Part shown: positions 1 through 7,856 of the stretch, one piece after another | Numbering within the stretch: position 1 is the first letter of the stretch | Layout: each line of letters opens with the position of its first letter | Source: Nitrospinaceae bacterium | GTDB lineage: Bacteria > Nitrospinota > Nitrospinia > Nitrospinales > VA-1 | Length of the DNA stretch: 11,505 nt | Assembly: GCA_029261435.1 (NCBI GenBank) | Contig: JAJDBI010000201.1 | Location: 1 to 11,505 of the forward strand | Direction: 5' to 3' | The notes under the pieces: model-generated | Told to the model about the DNA's origin: nothing | The model's input: only the letters and a program-made list of their open reading frames with translations | Databases searched by the model: none | Program-made: the position numbers and the translations under genes

Positions 1-1
1 C

Positions 2-631
2 CTCATTCAGATGGGTGACACCAAAGTCATTTGTGCCGCGACAGTAGAAGAAAAAGTCCCTTCCTTCCTCAGAGGCAAGAACAGCGGTTGGGTCACAGCG
101 GAATATTCCATGCTCCCCTCTTCCACCAATACTCGAAGCCCTCGAGAAGCTTCCCGTGGCAAACTGTCAGGAAGAACCCAGGAGATCCAGAGACTCATCG
201 GACGCTCACTCCGCACCGTCATCGACCTTAAAAAACTGGGTGAACGCACCATCTGGCTCGACTGCGATGTCATTCAGGCAGATGGTGGCACGCGTTGCGC
301 TTCCATCACAGGAGCCTTCATGGCGGCAGTATTGGCATTAAAAAAGCTGAAAAAAGAGAAGTTGATCGACGAATTGCCAATCAAAGACTATGTTTCCGCT
401 ATCAGTGTCGGTATAGTCAAAGATAAAAAAATTCACCAACATGATTACTCTGAAGACTCTACCGCTGATGTCGATCTCAATATCGTAAAAACCGGCTCCG
501 GCGGCTACGTTGAAATTCAGGGAACCGCCGAACAAGAGCCGTTTGATGACAAACAATTAGACGGACTCCTCAAGCTGGCCGATAAAGGCATCAAAGAACT
601 CATCGAATTACAGAAAAAGACCGTCGGCTAG
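2..631 (+). CDS. rph: Ribonuclease PH, 5'-truncated by window edge
   Basis: RNase PH is a phosphorolytic 3'-5' exoribonuclease that trims tRNA 3' ends. The frame is open from the first bases (Leu-Ile-Gln before Met at 11), so the true start lies outside the window. By comparison with the 238-residue E. coli enzyme, about 30 N-terminal residues are missing. Counting from Met 11, the family signatures appear in order: GDTKVICAA near the start, GRTQEIQRLIGRSLR at 54-68, DCDVIQADGGTR at 84-95 (the GGTR arginine binds phosphate), and DYSEDSTADVDLN at 145-157, which holds the two active-site aspartates. The C-terminal GTAEQEPF segment is also intact. The gene ends at TAG 629-631 and faces nth. The dITP/XTP pyrophosphatase gene that often follows rph is absent. 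Identification is secure. Confidence 0.96.
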   Translation, partial: LIQMGDTKVICAATVEEKVPSFLRGKNSGWVTAEYSMLPSSTNTRSPREASRGKLSGRTQEIQRLIGRSLRTVIDLKKLGERTIWLDCDVIQADGGTRCASITGAFMAAVLALKKLKKEKLIDELPIKDYVSAISVGIVKDKKIHQHDYSEDSTADVDLNIVKTGSGGYVEIQGTAEQEPFDDKQLDGLLKLADKGIKELIELQKKTVG

Positions 632-764
632 CCACTCGGCGAGCCGCCGATGGCGAAGGGCATGGAGTCAACTGTCAATAGCATTACTTTACCAGCAAAA
701 GGTTGACACGGTTTGATGTATCCTGGTTCATACTAAAGTTCGATTTCTATTTAAATCCTTGCCA

Positions 765-1424
765 TTAGCTCGCTCCACGCCTGGTGGTGACGCCTACTTT
801 TGGGCAAGTATCGGCAATCGCGCAGGAACCACAAAACGGTGAGACGGGTTTGCAGATGTTCTGGCCGAAGGTGACCAGCAGATCGTTATAGCCTTTCCAG
901 TAGCGACGTGGCAGTTTTTCACGCAATACCATTTCGGTTGCATCCGGGGTTTTCGTTTGCACATAGCCCCATCTATTTGAAATGCGGTGGACATGTATGT
1001 CTACACAGATTCCCGGTTTGTCGTGCCCGAGGATCAATGTCAGGTTGGCAGTTTTACGCCCTACCCCTTTCAACTTTAATAGTTCTTCCAGCTTATCGGG
1101 AACCTGCCCGTCATAATTTTCTACCAGGTTCTTGCATAATTCTTTCAGCGATTGTGCTTTATTACGAAAAAATGCCGCCGGGTAAATTGCCTTTTCAATT
1201 TTTGCGTTGGGCAGTTTCATCAACTGGGCTGGATTTTTCGCCAGTTTGAACAAACGCGCCGAGGCGGGTTCGGTGACTTCATCCCGAGTTCGCAGGCTGA
1301 TAATACAACTGACCAGCACTGCAAAAGGATCGTTTTTCTGACTGATAACAGTCACACTGGGAGTCCGAAAACCACGAACCGCCTTTTTCACCCGGAGTAA
1401 AACCTTGCTGATTGGGAATTCCAT
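765..1424 (-). CDS. nth: Endonuclease III (HhH-GPD, 4Fe-4S DNA glycosylase)
   Basis: This is a base-excision-repair glycosylase/AP-lyase acting on oxidised pyrimidines. From the chosen start the protein is 219 residues, close to the 211 of E. coli Nth. Visible features are the helix-hairpin-helix KLKGVGRKTAN at 117-127 with catalytic Lys124, the catalytic Asp142 in VDIHVHR, and a 4Fe-4S loop Cys191-X6-Cys198-X2-Cys201-X5-Cys207, matching the canonical spacing exactly. The N-terminal ISLRTRDEVT and the VTFGQNIC segment resemble archaeal/Thermotoga-type Nth more than the enterobacterial form. The frame is open upstream to 1529, but ATG at 1424 is preferred: it gives family length, has a GGTGAG element about 9 nt upstream, and the extra 35 residues look unlike any domain. 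It is divergent from ilvN and convergent with rph. Confidence 0.95.
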   Translation of the reverse strand: MEFPISKVLLRVKKAVRGFRTPSVTVISQKNDPFAVLVSCIISLRTRDEVTEPASARLFKLAKNPAQLMKLPNAKIEKAIYPAAFFRNKAQSLKELCKNLVENYDGQVPDKLEELLKLKGVGRKTANLTLILGHDKPGICVDIHVHRISNRWGYVQTKTPDATEMVLREKLPRRYWKGYNDLLVTFGQNICKPVSPFCGSCAIADTCPKVGVTTRRGAS

Positions 1425-1568
1425 GATTATTCTCACCAACTCACTCTTTTTGCCTTCAAAAGCAATTCTTATTAGTAAAAAAGCGTTGATTTTGCTACTA
1501 TAAGAGTTTTTAAAAAACCCATCCCCCATAAGCGGTTAGGGTGAACCTTAAACCCGGATTCCAAGAAA
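1425..1568. promoter_or_regulatory. Divergent nth/ilvN intergenic region
   Basis: These 144 bases separate the divergent nth and ilvN starts and must hold signals for both unless transcription enters from elsewhere. A weak plus-strand -10-like TACTAT lies at 1496-1501, without a convincing -35 at the usual distance. I saw no clear leader peptide rich in Ile/Val/Leu codons and no terminator/antiterminator pair, so classical ilv attenuation is not supported. There is a short GGTT/AACC inverted repeat around 1535-1548. The promoter assignment is weak. Confidence 0.3.
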
Positions 1569-2057
1569 ATGCAGCATACCATTTCTGTATTAATGAACAA
1601 CCGTTTCGGTGTTCTGTCTCGCGTATCAGGTCTTTTCAGTAGCCGTGGATTCAATATTGAAAGCCTGAATGTTGCAGAAAGTTCCGATCCGACCGTTTCT
1701 CGTATGACGATAGTCACCCGAGGCGACAAAGCTAAAATTGAACAGGTCACCAAACAACTCAACAAACTGGTCGATGTCATCAAGGTCGTTGATCTGACGG
1801 AGGAGAGTTTTGTCGACCGTGAATTACTGTTAATCAAAATGAACGCTGAAGCTCGAGTCAGAGAAGAGATCCTCAGAATCGTCGATCTCTTTCGGGCCAA
1901 GGTTGTCGATGTGAGCCCCAGCACATATACCATCGAGATTACTGGCGATGAAGGAAAAATTACCGGCTTTCTGGATATGTTGAGTCCATTAGGTATCCAG
2001 GAAATAGTCCGGTCTGGAAGAATAGCTATCAGTCGCGGAAATAAATCGATCAACTAA
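1569..2057 (+). CDS. ilvN: Acetohydroxyacid synthase small (regulatory) subunit
   Basis: This is the regulatory subunit of acetolactate/acetohydroxyacid synthase, the first common step of valine, leucine and isoleucine synthesis. It stimulates the catalytic large subunit and confers valine feedback inhibition. At 162 residues it matches the IlvH/IlvN family. The N-terminal ACT domain covers about residues 3-75 (ISVLMNNRFGVLSRVSGLF, RGFNIESLNVA), and the C-terminal domain about 83-158 (DRELLLIKM, TYTIEITGDEGK, IVRSGRIAISRG). Asn11 and Gly14, the counterparts of residues needed for valine inhibition in E. coli IlvH, are retained, so feedback sensitivity is inferred. The Shine-Dalgarno sequence is poor (CAAGAAA before ATG). 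The large-subunit gene ilvB is not adjacent and must be elsewhere. It heads a co-directional run with ilvC 27 nt downstream. Confidence 0.96.
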   Translation: MQHTISVLMNNRFGVLSRVSGLFSSRGFNIESLNVAESSDPTVSRMTIVTRGDKAKIEQVTKQLNKLVDVIKVVDLTEESFVDRELLLIKMNAEARVREEILRIVDLFRAKVVDVSPSTYTIEITGDEGKITGFLDMLSPLGIQEIVRSGRIAISRGNKSIN

Positions 2058-2071
2058 TTTTGTACAAAGAT

Positions 2072-2077
2072 AAGGAG
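2072..2077 (+). promoter_or_regulatory. Ribosome binding site fixing the ilvC TTG start
   Basis: AAGGAG is a near-perfect Shine-Dalgarno sequence, 7 nt before TTG at 2085. No ATG or GTG lies in frame between it and the conserved N-terminus, so ilvC most likely starts at TTG. Confidence 0.75.
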
Positions 2078-2084
2078 AACTGTT

Positions 2085-3086
2085 TTGTCGAAGATTCTTT
2101 ATAACAAAGATGCGGATATCAAAATCTTAAAAAAGAAAACCATTGCCATTATTGGTTACGGCAGTCAAGGACACGCCCATGCCAGAAACCTTCACGATAG
2201 TGGAATGAAGGTTGTTGTTGGATTGAGAAAAGGCAGCGCTTTCTGGAAACGAGCTCAAAAGGATGGACTGAACGTCATGACCGTTTCGGAGGCCACTAAA
2301 AAATCCGATATCATGATGATCCTGATTCCCGATGACAAGCAGAAGGCCATGTATGAACAGGATATCGAACCTAATTTAAAAAAAGGCATGGCTCTGGCGT
2401 TTGGACATGGATTCAACATACACTTTGGCCAAATTGTTCCTCCCAAAGATGTCGATGTTTTCATGGTCGCTCCAAAAGGCCCCGGTCACCTGGTTCGGAG
2501 AACTTATGAACAGGGCGCAGGTGTTCCTTGTCTGATGGCGATTCATCAGAACGTCACCAAAAATGCCAGAAAGATTGCCCTCGCCTATGCCAAGGGCATC
2601 GGTGGAACCCGTGCAGGTGTTCTTGAAACTAATTTCAAAGAAGAGACCGAAACCGATCTCTTTGGAGAACAGGCAGTATTGTGCGGAGGGGTCTCCGAAT
2701 TGATCCGTGCTGGATACGATACTCTCGTAGATGCCGGATACAACCCAGACCTTGCTTATTTCGAGTGTCTTCACGAACTCAAGTTGATTGTTGACCTCAT
2801 TTATGAGGGTGGTATTGGTAATATGCGTTATTCCATCAGCACCACTGCCGCTTATGGCGACGTAACACGTGGACCGCGCATCATCACTCAGGATACCCGT
2901 GATGAAATGAAAAAGATTCTTGGTGAGATTCAAGACGGAAGTTTCGCCAAAGAATTTATTCTGGAAAATATGGCCAATCGCCCGATGTTTAATGCCCGGC
3001 TGGCACGGGATAAAGAACATCGTATCGAACAGGTCGGGGAGAAACTCCGAAGCATGATGCCGTTCGTTGGCAAGAAGGCGCAGTAA
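2085..3086 (+). CDS. ilvC: Ketol-acid reductoisomerase (NAD(P)+), class I
   Basis: This enzyme catalyses the Mg2+-dependent alkyl migration and NAD(P)H reduction of 2-acetolactate or 2-aceto-2-hydroxybutyrate in valine/isoleucine synthesis. The 333-residue length is typical of the short class I form. The Rossmann fingerprint GYGSQGHAHA is at 24-33, followed by the cofactor loop GLRKGSAFWKRA. His108 in AFGHGFNIH and Lys131 in APKGPGH are the conserved active-site residues. In the C-terminal knotted domain the metal ligands are Asp191 and Glu195 (DLFGEQ) and Glu227 and Glu231 (FECLHE), with the substrate-contacting Ser252 in YSISTTAAYG. Translation starts at TTG with a strong AAGGAG. It lies between ilvN and psd, with only 6 nt before psd, which suggests cotranscription. 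Confidence 0.97.
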   Translation: MSKILYNKDADIKILKKKTIAIIGYGSQGHAHARNLHDSGMKVVVGLRKGSAFWKRAQKDGLNVMTVSEATKKSDIMMILIPDDKQKAMYEQDIEPNLKKGMALAFGHGFNIHFGQIVPPKDVDVFMVAPKGPGHLVRRTYEQGAGVPCLMAIHQNVTKNARKIALAYAKGIGGTRAGVLETNFKEETETDLFGEQAVLCGGVSELIRAGYDTLVDAGYNPDLAYFECLHELKLIVDLIYEGGIGNMRYSISTTAAYGDVTRGPRIITQDTRDEMKKILGEIQDGSFAKEFILENMANRPMFNARLARDKEHRIEQVGEKLRSMMPFVGKKAQ

Positions 3087-3092
3087 TAATCT

Positions 3093-3725
3093 ATGCGCAT
3101 TCCAATTGCTAAAGAGGGGTATATGTTCATCATTCCCCTTGTTGTTTTTACATGGGGGTTCTGTGCTTTATCCTGGTTCTGGGCTACCGGACTTTTTGGC
3201 GGACTGTTGCTTTTCGTCACTTGGTTTTTTCGTGACCCTGAAAGGGTTATACCCCAAGACCCGAACGCCATCGTTTCACCGGGGGATGGTAGAATTGTTG
3301 AAATTGTGCCGGAAAAAGACCCCCTGCTTGAGAAAGACGGCTATACACGAATCAGTGTTTTTCTGAATGTGTTTAACGTTCATGTCAATCGTGTACCCAT
3401 CGCGGGGAAAATTCAGGCCTACCGCTATAACAAGGGAAAGTTTCTGAATGCGGCCAGCCACAAGGCTTCTATGGATAATGAACAAAGCGCTATCCTATTG
3501 AATAATGGTCATGTTACACTTTTAGTGAAACAAATCGCCGGATTGATCGCGCGCAGGATTGTATGCTATGCCAAAGAAGGCGATGAGTATCAACGAGGTC
3601 AACGCTACGGTTTGATCCGTTTCGGCTCACGCATGGATGTCTTTGTGCCAGAGGGTACAGAAATAAAAGTCGCCATCGGAGATATTGTCAGCGGAGGAAG
3701 CTCCATTATTGGATATTTAAAATAG
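3093..3725 (+). CDS. psd: Phosphatidylserine decarboxylase, short (PSD-A-like) form
   Basis: Converts phosphatidylserine to phosphatidylethanolamine at the inner membrane. The 210 residues fit the short decarboxylase form rather than the roughly 320-residue E. coli enzyme. The family N-terminus RIPIAKEGYMFI is followed by a hydrophobic segment at about 12-46, a likely membrane anchor. Other signatures are FFRDPER (45-51), SPGDGRIVEI (62-71) and FLNVFNVHVNRVP (90-102). The self-cleavage site is RFGSRMDVF, where Ser179 would become the pyruvoyl group and split the proenzyme into beta and alpha chains. ATG 3093 is chosen because it restores the conserved PIAKEG start. A purine-rich GAGGGG sits just before an internal ATG at 3123, but starting there would remove that motif. 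The stop is one base before pssA, so translational coupling is likely. Confidence 0.94.
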   Translation: MRIPIAKEGYMFIIPLVVFTWGFCALSWFWATGLFGGLLLFVTWFFRDPERVIPQDPNAIVSPGDGRIVEIVPEKDPLLEKDGYTRISVFLNVFNVHVNRVPIAGKIQAYRYNKGKFLNAASHKASMDNEQSAILLNNGHVTLLVKQIAGLIARRIVCYAKEGDEYQRGQRYGLIRFGSRMDVFVPEGTEIKVAIGDIVSGGSSIIGYLK

Positions 3726-3726
3726 T

Positions 3727-4473
3727 ATGGAACCTAAAAAAGGCATACATATTCTTCCCAGCTTGTTCACCACAGGAAATGTGTTCTGTGGGTTTTACGC
3801 CTTTGTCGCGGTGTTGAATGAACAGTTTTATTATGCTGCATGGGCTATTGCGATAGGAATGATTTTTGATGGGCTCGATGGACGCATCGCCCGTTTGACT
3901 AAAACCACCAGCGCATTCGGCGAACAATACGATTCTTTAGCAGACATCATCACATTTGGCATGGCCCCTGCTTTCCTCGCATACTCATGGGTATTAAAAC
4001 CCTTTGGGCGATTAGGTTGGATGGCGGCTTTCCTGTTCCTGCTTTGTGCGGCTTTAAGGCTGGCCCGATTTAATGTGACCAAGCCCGAAACCCGCAGCCA
4101 GCATTTCATTGGCTTGCCAAGCCCAGCGGCGGCGGTAGTCGTAGCATCCATTGTTATTGCTTTTGAAGACCTGTTTGCGACACGCATGAATCCATTCATC
4201 ATGGTCATGGTGGTTTATTCTCTGGCATTCCTCATGGTCAGCAATATTAAATACCCCGCATTCAAACAGTTTGACTTTAAAAAACGTGTGGTGTTCTCCC
4301 GCTTCCTGTTCGTAATCCTGTTTGTTTATGTACTCGCAACCATACCGCGAGTTGCATTATTTATTCTGGGTATCACCTATGCTGTTATCGGCCCGATAGG
4401 TTTGTTACTGGCAAATAGAAAGCTTGAGGCCGAATCCAAAGAGACGTCATTACCTCCAGCAAATAATCAGTAG
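3727..4473 (+). CDS. pssA: CDP-diacylglycerol--serine O-phosphatidyltransferase
   Basis: Makes phosphatidylserine from CDP-diacylglycerol and serine, supplying the substrate of the preceding psd product. The CDP-alcohol phosphotransferase signature is complete at residues 48-73: Asp48, then DGRIAR (51-56), eight residues, Gly65, three residues, Asp69, three residues, Asp73. The rest is strongly hydrophobic, with several membrane segments (for example about 22-47, 76-92, 97-115, 130-150, 158-172, and two near the C-terminus). The N-terminus GIHILPSLFTTGNVFCGF is typical of the multi-spanning type II enzyme, and the length of 248 fits. The start is 1 nt after the psd stop and no strong Shine-Dalgarno is seen, which supports coupling to psd. 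The C-terminal 15-20 residues are polar and probably cytoplasmic. Confidence 0.95.
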   Translation: MEPKKGIHILPSLFTTGNVFCGFYAFVAVLNEQFYYAAWAIAIGMIFDGLDGRIARLTKTTSAFGEQYDSLADIITFGMAPAFLAYSWVLKPFGRLGWMAAFLFLLCAALRLARFNVTKPETRSQHFIGLPSPAAAVVVASIVIAFEDLFATRMNPFIMVMVVYSLAFLMVSNIKYPAFKQFDFKKRVVFSRFLFVILFVYVLATIPRVALFILGITYAVIGPIGLLLANRKLEAESKETSLPPANNQ

Positions 4474-4532
4474 TACGGCGTGATGTCACTATAGTAAAAC
4501 CCAATTTCCCCCCTGATAGTGAGGCTTTAAAA

Positions 4533-5444
4533 ATGTCATGGATAGATAAAATCAAGGCAGGAATTGGCGGAAAAAAAACCGCCAAAGATGAAGATCTCTG
4601 GGTTGAGTGTAAAAAGTGTAAGGAACAGATTTTTATCGCCGAGTTGGAAACCAACCTGAAGGTCTGTACACATTGTGATTATCATTTCCGCCTGGAAACC
4701 CGGCAAAGAATCCATCAACTCATGGATCAGGAATCTTTTAAAGAATATGATCAGGAGCTGTCGTCTTCCGACCCATTAAAGTTCAAAGACACAAAAAAAT
4801 ATAAGGAACGCATCAAGTCGTCAGCCAAAAAAGGACTTTCCAACGATGCCGTGATTACCGGTTCCGGGACTCTAGAAGGTCTGCCCGTTGAACTCTGCGT
4901 CTTTGACTTCAGTTTCATGGGGGGAAGCATGGGTTCCGTAGTGGGAGAAAAAATCACCCGCGCTATCGAAAGAGCTATGGAAAACAAATCGGCCCTGATT
5001 ATCGCAAGCTGTTCCGGCGGAGCGAGAATGCAGGAGGGTATTTTTTCTCTAATGCAAATGGCTAAAACTTCTGCAGCACTCAGCAAACTGAGCAACGAGA
5101 AAATCCCTTACATCTCCATATTGACAGATCCGACTATGGGTGGTGTCTCCGCCAGCTTTTCCATGCTGGGCGATATCATCCTCGCCGAACCGGGCGCGCT
5201 GATTGGGTTTGCAGGACCACGTGTCATCGAACAAACCATCAAACAAAAACTTCCCGATGGATTTCAGAGAGCTGAATTTTTACTGGACCATGGTCTCATA
5301 GACAACGTGGTACATCGAAAAGACTTGAAGTCCACCCTCGCCCATTTACTCAAGATGCTGAAAAACAGCCCTATTGTGGAAGAAACCTCAACCCCAGAGG
5401 AAGAAACAACCCTCACCAAACCTCCCGAACTCCTGGGTGCCTAG
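4533..5444 (+). CDS. accD: Acetyl-CoA carboxylase carboxyltransferase beta subunit
   Basis: Beta subunit of the carboxyltransferase half of acetyl-CoA carboxylase. With AccA it moves the carboxyl group from carboxybiotin to acetyl-CoA, giving malonyl-CoA for fatty-acid synthesis. The N-terminal zinc ribbon is complete: Cys26-X2-Cys29 and Cys45-X2-Cys48. The crotonase-fold carboxyltransferase domain follows, with SFMGGSMGSVVGEK at 127-140, the SGGARMQEG glycine-rich loop at 161-169, and DPTMGGVSASF at 199-209 supplying oxyanion-hole glycines. The C-terminal 25 residues are Glu/Thr/Pro-rich and variable. The start has GTGAGG 8 nt upstream. It lies 59 nt after pssA, so it may share the transcript, linking fatty-acid supply to phospholipid synthesis. 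The folC gene that often follows accD is missing. Length 303 is normal. Confidence 0.97.
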   Translation: MSWIDKIKAGIGGKKTAKDEDLWVECKKCKEQIFIAELETNLKVCTHCDYHFRLETRQRIHQLMDQESFKEYDQELSSSDPLKFKDTKKYKERIKSSAKKGLSNDAVITGSGTLEGLPVELCVFDFSFMGGSMGSVVGEKITRAIERAMENKSALIIASCSGGARMQEGIFSLMQMAKTSAALSKLSNEKIPYISILTDPTMGGVSASFSMLGDIILAEPGALIGFAGPRVIEQTIKQKLPDGFQRAEFLLDHGLIDNVVHRKDLKSTLAHLLKMLKNSPIVEETSTPEEETTLTKPPELLGA

Positions 5445-5804
5445 CTACAACTCGGCATGAAGCCCAATGCAGTGAAGGTCCGTAAACAACCCAAAGCAGA
5501 CATTAGATTTTACTCAAGTTGTCATTAGTAATGATTGACCTCTAGTTGGAGTATAGCTGCGGAGCCACTTTTTTGACTTCGGCCGTACTTACACATTTAG
5601 CAATAAAAAAAAAGCCCCCTCCAAAAATGGAGACGGCTTTCTTTTTTTTAAAATAATTTAATTGATAAGAAAATCAATTATTTCCCAGTAAACCATAAAG
5701 TTTTGATACTTTATTTCCCTCTAATTCTTTATGCTTGGAGGGATTATCTACTTAATACATGAAAAATATTACTTCTTTAGAATTGAATATTATTGAAATT
5801 TTAT
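5445..5804. other. Non-coding gap between convergent accD and TonB receptor
   Basis: This is a 360-base stretch between the convergent accD and receptor stop codons. The first 160 bases show no convincing ORF, promoter or RNA fold. The middle holds the bidirectional terminator described separately. The last 155 bases are very AT-rich and contain an AATTGAT/ATCAATT inverted repeat (5660-5666 and 5673-5679, 6-nt loop). It is too weak to call a second terminator, though it could pause transcription of the minus-strand receptor gene. I see no gene here. Confidence 0.7.
5611..5649. terminator. Bidirectional intrinsic terminator
   Basis: AAAGCC (5611-5616) pairs with GGCTTT (5635-5640). After a three-base internal mismatch, TCCA (5620-5623) pairs with TGGA (5628-5631) around an AAAA loop. 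On the plus strand eight T follow at 5642-5649, and nine or more A precede the stem, forming a T-tract for the minus strand. It therefore fits as the shared end for accD (+) and for the TonB receptor transcript (-). Confidence 0.85.
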
Positions 5805-7856
5805 TCAGTAATTAATTCTAATTCCAATTTCCGCCCCAATTCCCGGCTCCGAAGAGAAATTTCTTAAAAACGAGGTTGAGTTTCGGATAGTTTCATTCAA
5901 TAAATTATTTCCTTTGGCATATACAAGCATATCTGCCTTCTGGAAATTCTCAACATGGTAATGCGTATTGAGATTGAGTAAATAATAACCAGGAGTATCT
6001 GCCTCTTCAAAGCCCGGATTCGATTGCTTTTCAGCGCGGGTCAACCGCAGGTTTGAACTCCAGTTTTCATAGGAGTGGTCCACTTGGAACCCCCAACGCA
6101 AGGGCGGGGTTTGTGGAACATCGCCGCCGTTATGCAATTTAGCTCGGGTGACATCACTGAAAAAAGTAAAGTCGACCGCCTGTGATGGGTTTTTCCAAAC
6201 AGGGAAAATAAATTGCATTTCGTAACCCATAAACGTGGCACTCTTCTGTTGAAACACTTGTTCAGGACTTCCGCTAACTGTAGCCCCTGTCCGTTGCAGA
6301 TATATATAATCATTCACCCAGTTATGGAACAGGTTCAACTCAGCAGTCACCCAACTGGTGTTAAACTTGTACCCCAGGTCAATATTATAGGAAGTTTCCG
6401 TATCTAGATCAGGGTTTCCCCTTTCAAAGGAACGGGTTGGTTCATGCACTCCCTCAAAATACAGTTCCTGTACTTGAGGAGCCCGTTGTGACCTTGTCAA
6501 AGCCAGGTTTATTGAGCTTTTATCATCTACCTTCCAGAGGTCTGAAACAGCAACACTGATTGGTGTGAAATTTCTACTAGAGTTTGAGCGAATATTCTGA
6601 TCTGCGTCGAGCGTTGTATGTTCCACGCGCAACCCGAATTGAGCTACAGTGGGTCCCACATCCAACGATTCCTGAAGAAAGGCACTATAACTGTTGGTTC
6701 GGGTACCCGGGACAAGAGTTTCCGCGTCCGCGCTCTTCTCAGCGAAAAATTTGCTGGAAGTGACTTGAACACCCATTACACCCTTTAATCCGAATATTGG
6801 TTTGTGGGGAGCCTCCAGCCTTCCTTCAAAAGTATCATTATGGAAATCTGCCTCATTGGCTTCCGTATGTTGGTAATCCGTAAAACTGAGTTTGGTCTTA
6901 TAGGTTTCAAAAATGCCATCGGGATTATTCCACTCACCTTTGAAATCAACTTTGTTCTGCTCTTGTTCAATACGTGCCTCCTCCCCATCTGCAGTACCTT
7001 CAGGAGGAATGCCATAATCATTATCCAGAACACTGGCTGAAAATCCAAAGAAACCGAAATCCCCTACAAAAGAAAACCCGGCGGTTCCACTTAAAGTATC
7101 TGATTCACTGTTTCTGACAAAACCATCCGTATTTTTTGTTACGCTCAAATCGGGTTCGCTGAACTGGGCCCGGCTAACATCAATCGCGTTTCCACTGACA
7201 CTTACATTATCATTTGCTCGAAAATATCCATCTAAATGATAGGCAAAATGGTTTTTCCCGCCCTCAATTTTTACTGCTGTCGAGTGCTCGTTGGAAACGG
7301 AATTGTATTTTTGTTCTACAGACCCTCCCATGAGTTCGTCGGGAACGTATTCCGGAATTCGGTTATCAATGACATTGACAACACCCCCGATTGCACCACT
7401 GCCGTAAAGCAAAGTGGCAGGACCGCGTAAGATCTCTATGCGATCCGCAAGCATTGGAATTGCGGTTGAGGCGTGGTCGGGACTTGCCTGAGAGGCATCA
7501 TTGGTTCCCAGTCCGTTGTTCAAGACACGGACACGCGGACCGTGTTGGCCGCGAATGACAGGTAATCCAGCATTTGGACCATGAGACTGCCCATGAACCC
7601 CCAATTCATTCTTAAGAGTTTCGCCAATCGTGCTACTGACTTTAAGGCGCAACTCCTCATTATGTAAAATCGAAACTGGTGTTGCAGAAGAGGAAAGTTT
7701 GTCCTCCATCGGTGTGGAGACTATGATTTCATCCATATGAACCGAATAATGCTCCTTGGGGCTTTCAATCGTCTTATCTCTATCCCCCGCAAAAACTGGA
7801 AGGGTAGGAAAAACGAATAACAGTAAAAGCAAAAAAATAGTTGGAAATTTATACAT
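5805..7856 (-). CDS. TonB-dependent outer-membrane receptor, ZnuD-like (probable zinc/metal uptake)
   Basis: This is a 683-residue outer-membrane active transporter. A Sec signal peptide (residues 1-23, hydrophobic core FLLLLLFVF, likely cleavage after VFA) precedes a TonB-box-like DEIIVSTP at 42-49. The plug domain spans about 55-165, with PVIRGQHGPRVRVLNNG (99-115), DASQASPDHA (120-129), and RIEILRGPATLLYGSGAIGGVVNV (139-162). The SPDHA element and later ELYFEGVHEPTRSFERGNPDL resemble ZnuD-type zinc receptors of Neisseria and relatives. The barrel runs to a terminal tyrosine (GIRINY), a plausible beta-signal. GGAG lies 6 nt before ATG 7856. The upstream small His/Cys protein supports metal transport. 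Substrate assignment rests on resemblance alone; copper or another metal is possible. Confidence 0.9.
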   Translation of the reverse strand: MYKFPTIFLLLLLFVFPTLPVFAGDRDKTIESPKEHYSVHMDEIIVSTPMEDKLSSSATPVSILHNEELRLKVSSTIGETLKNELGVHGQSHGPNAGLPVIRGQHGPRVRVLNNGLGTNDASQASPDHASTAIPMLADRIEILRGPATLLYGSGAIGGVVNVIDNRIPEYVPDELMGGSVEQKYNSVSNEHSTAVKIEGGKNHFAYHLDGYFRANDNVSVSGNAIDVSRAQFSEPDLSVTKNTDGFVRNSESDTLSGTAGFSFVGDFGFFGFSASVLDNDYGIPPEGTADGEEARIEQEQNKVDFKGEWNNPDGIFETYKTKLSFTDYQHTEANEADFHNDTFEGRLEAPHKPIFGLKGVMGVQVTSSKFFAEKSADAETLVPGTRTNSYSAFLQESLDVGPTVAQFGLRVEHTTLDADQNIRSNSSRNFTPISVAVSDLWKVDDKSSINLALTRSQRAPQVQELYFEGVHEPTRSFERGNPDLDTETSYNIDLGYKFNTSWVTAELNLFHNWVNDYIYLQRTGATVSGSPEQVFQQKSATFMGYEMQFIFPVWKNPSQAVDFTFFSDVTRAKLHNGGDVPQTPPLRWGFQVDHSYENWSSNLRLTRAEKQSNPGFEEADTPGYYLLNLNTHYHVENFQKADMLVYAKGNNLLNETIRNSTSFLRNFSSEPGIGAEIGIRINY

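Noticed and set aside
636..650. TCGGC/GCCGA hairpin after rph as an intrinsic terminator
   Set aside because: Only a 5-bp stem, and no T-tract follows on either strand.
1425..1529. A 35-residue N-terminal extension of endonuclease III
   Set aside because: The frame is open, but the extension is not family-like and would run through most of the intergenic region needed for the ilvN promoter. ATG 1424 has a better ribosome site and gives normal length.
1472..2053. A 193-codon minus-strand open frame opposite ilvN
   Set aside because: It lies antisense to a fully conserved ilvN and its translation is Ser/Thr/Arg-rich without domain features, so it is a codon-bias shadow.
2376..3020. A 214-codon minus-strand open frame opposite ilvC
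   Set aside because: It is antisense to conserved ilvC, with no motif, signal or ribosome site.
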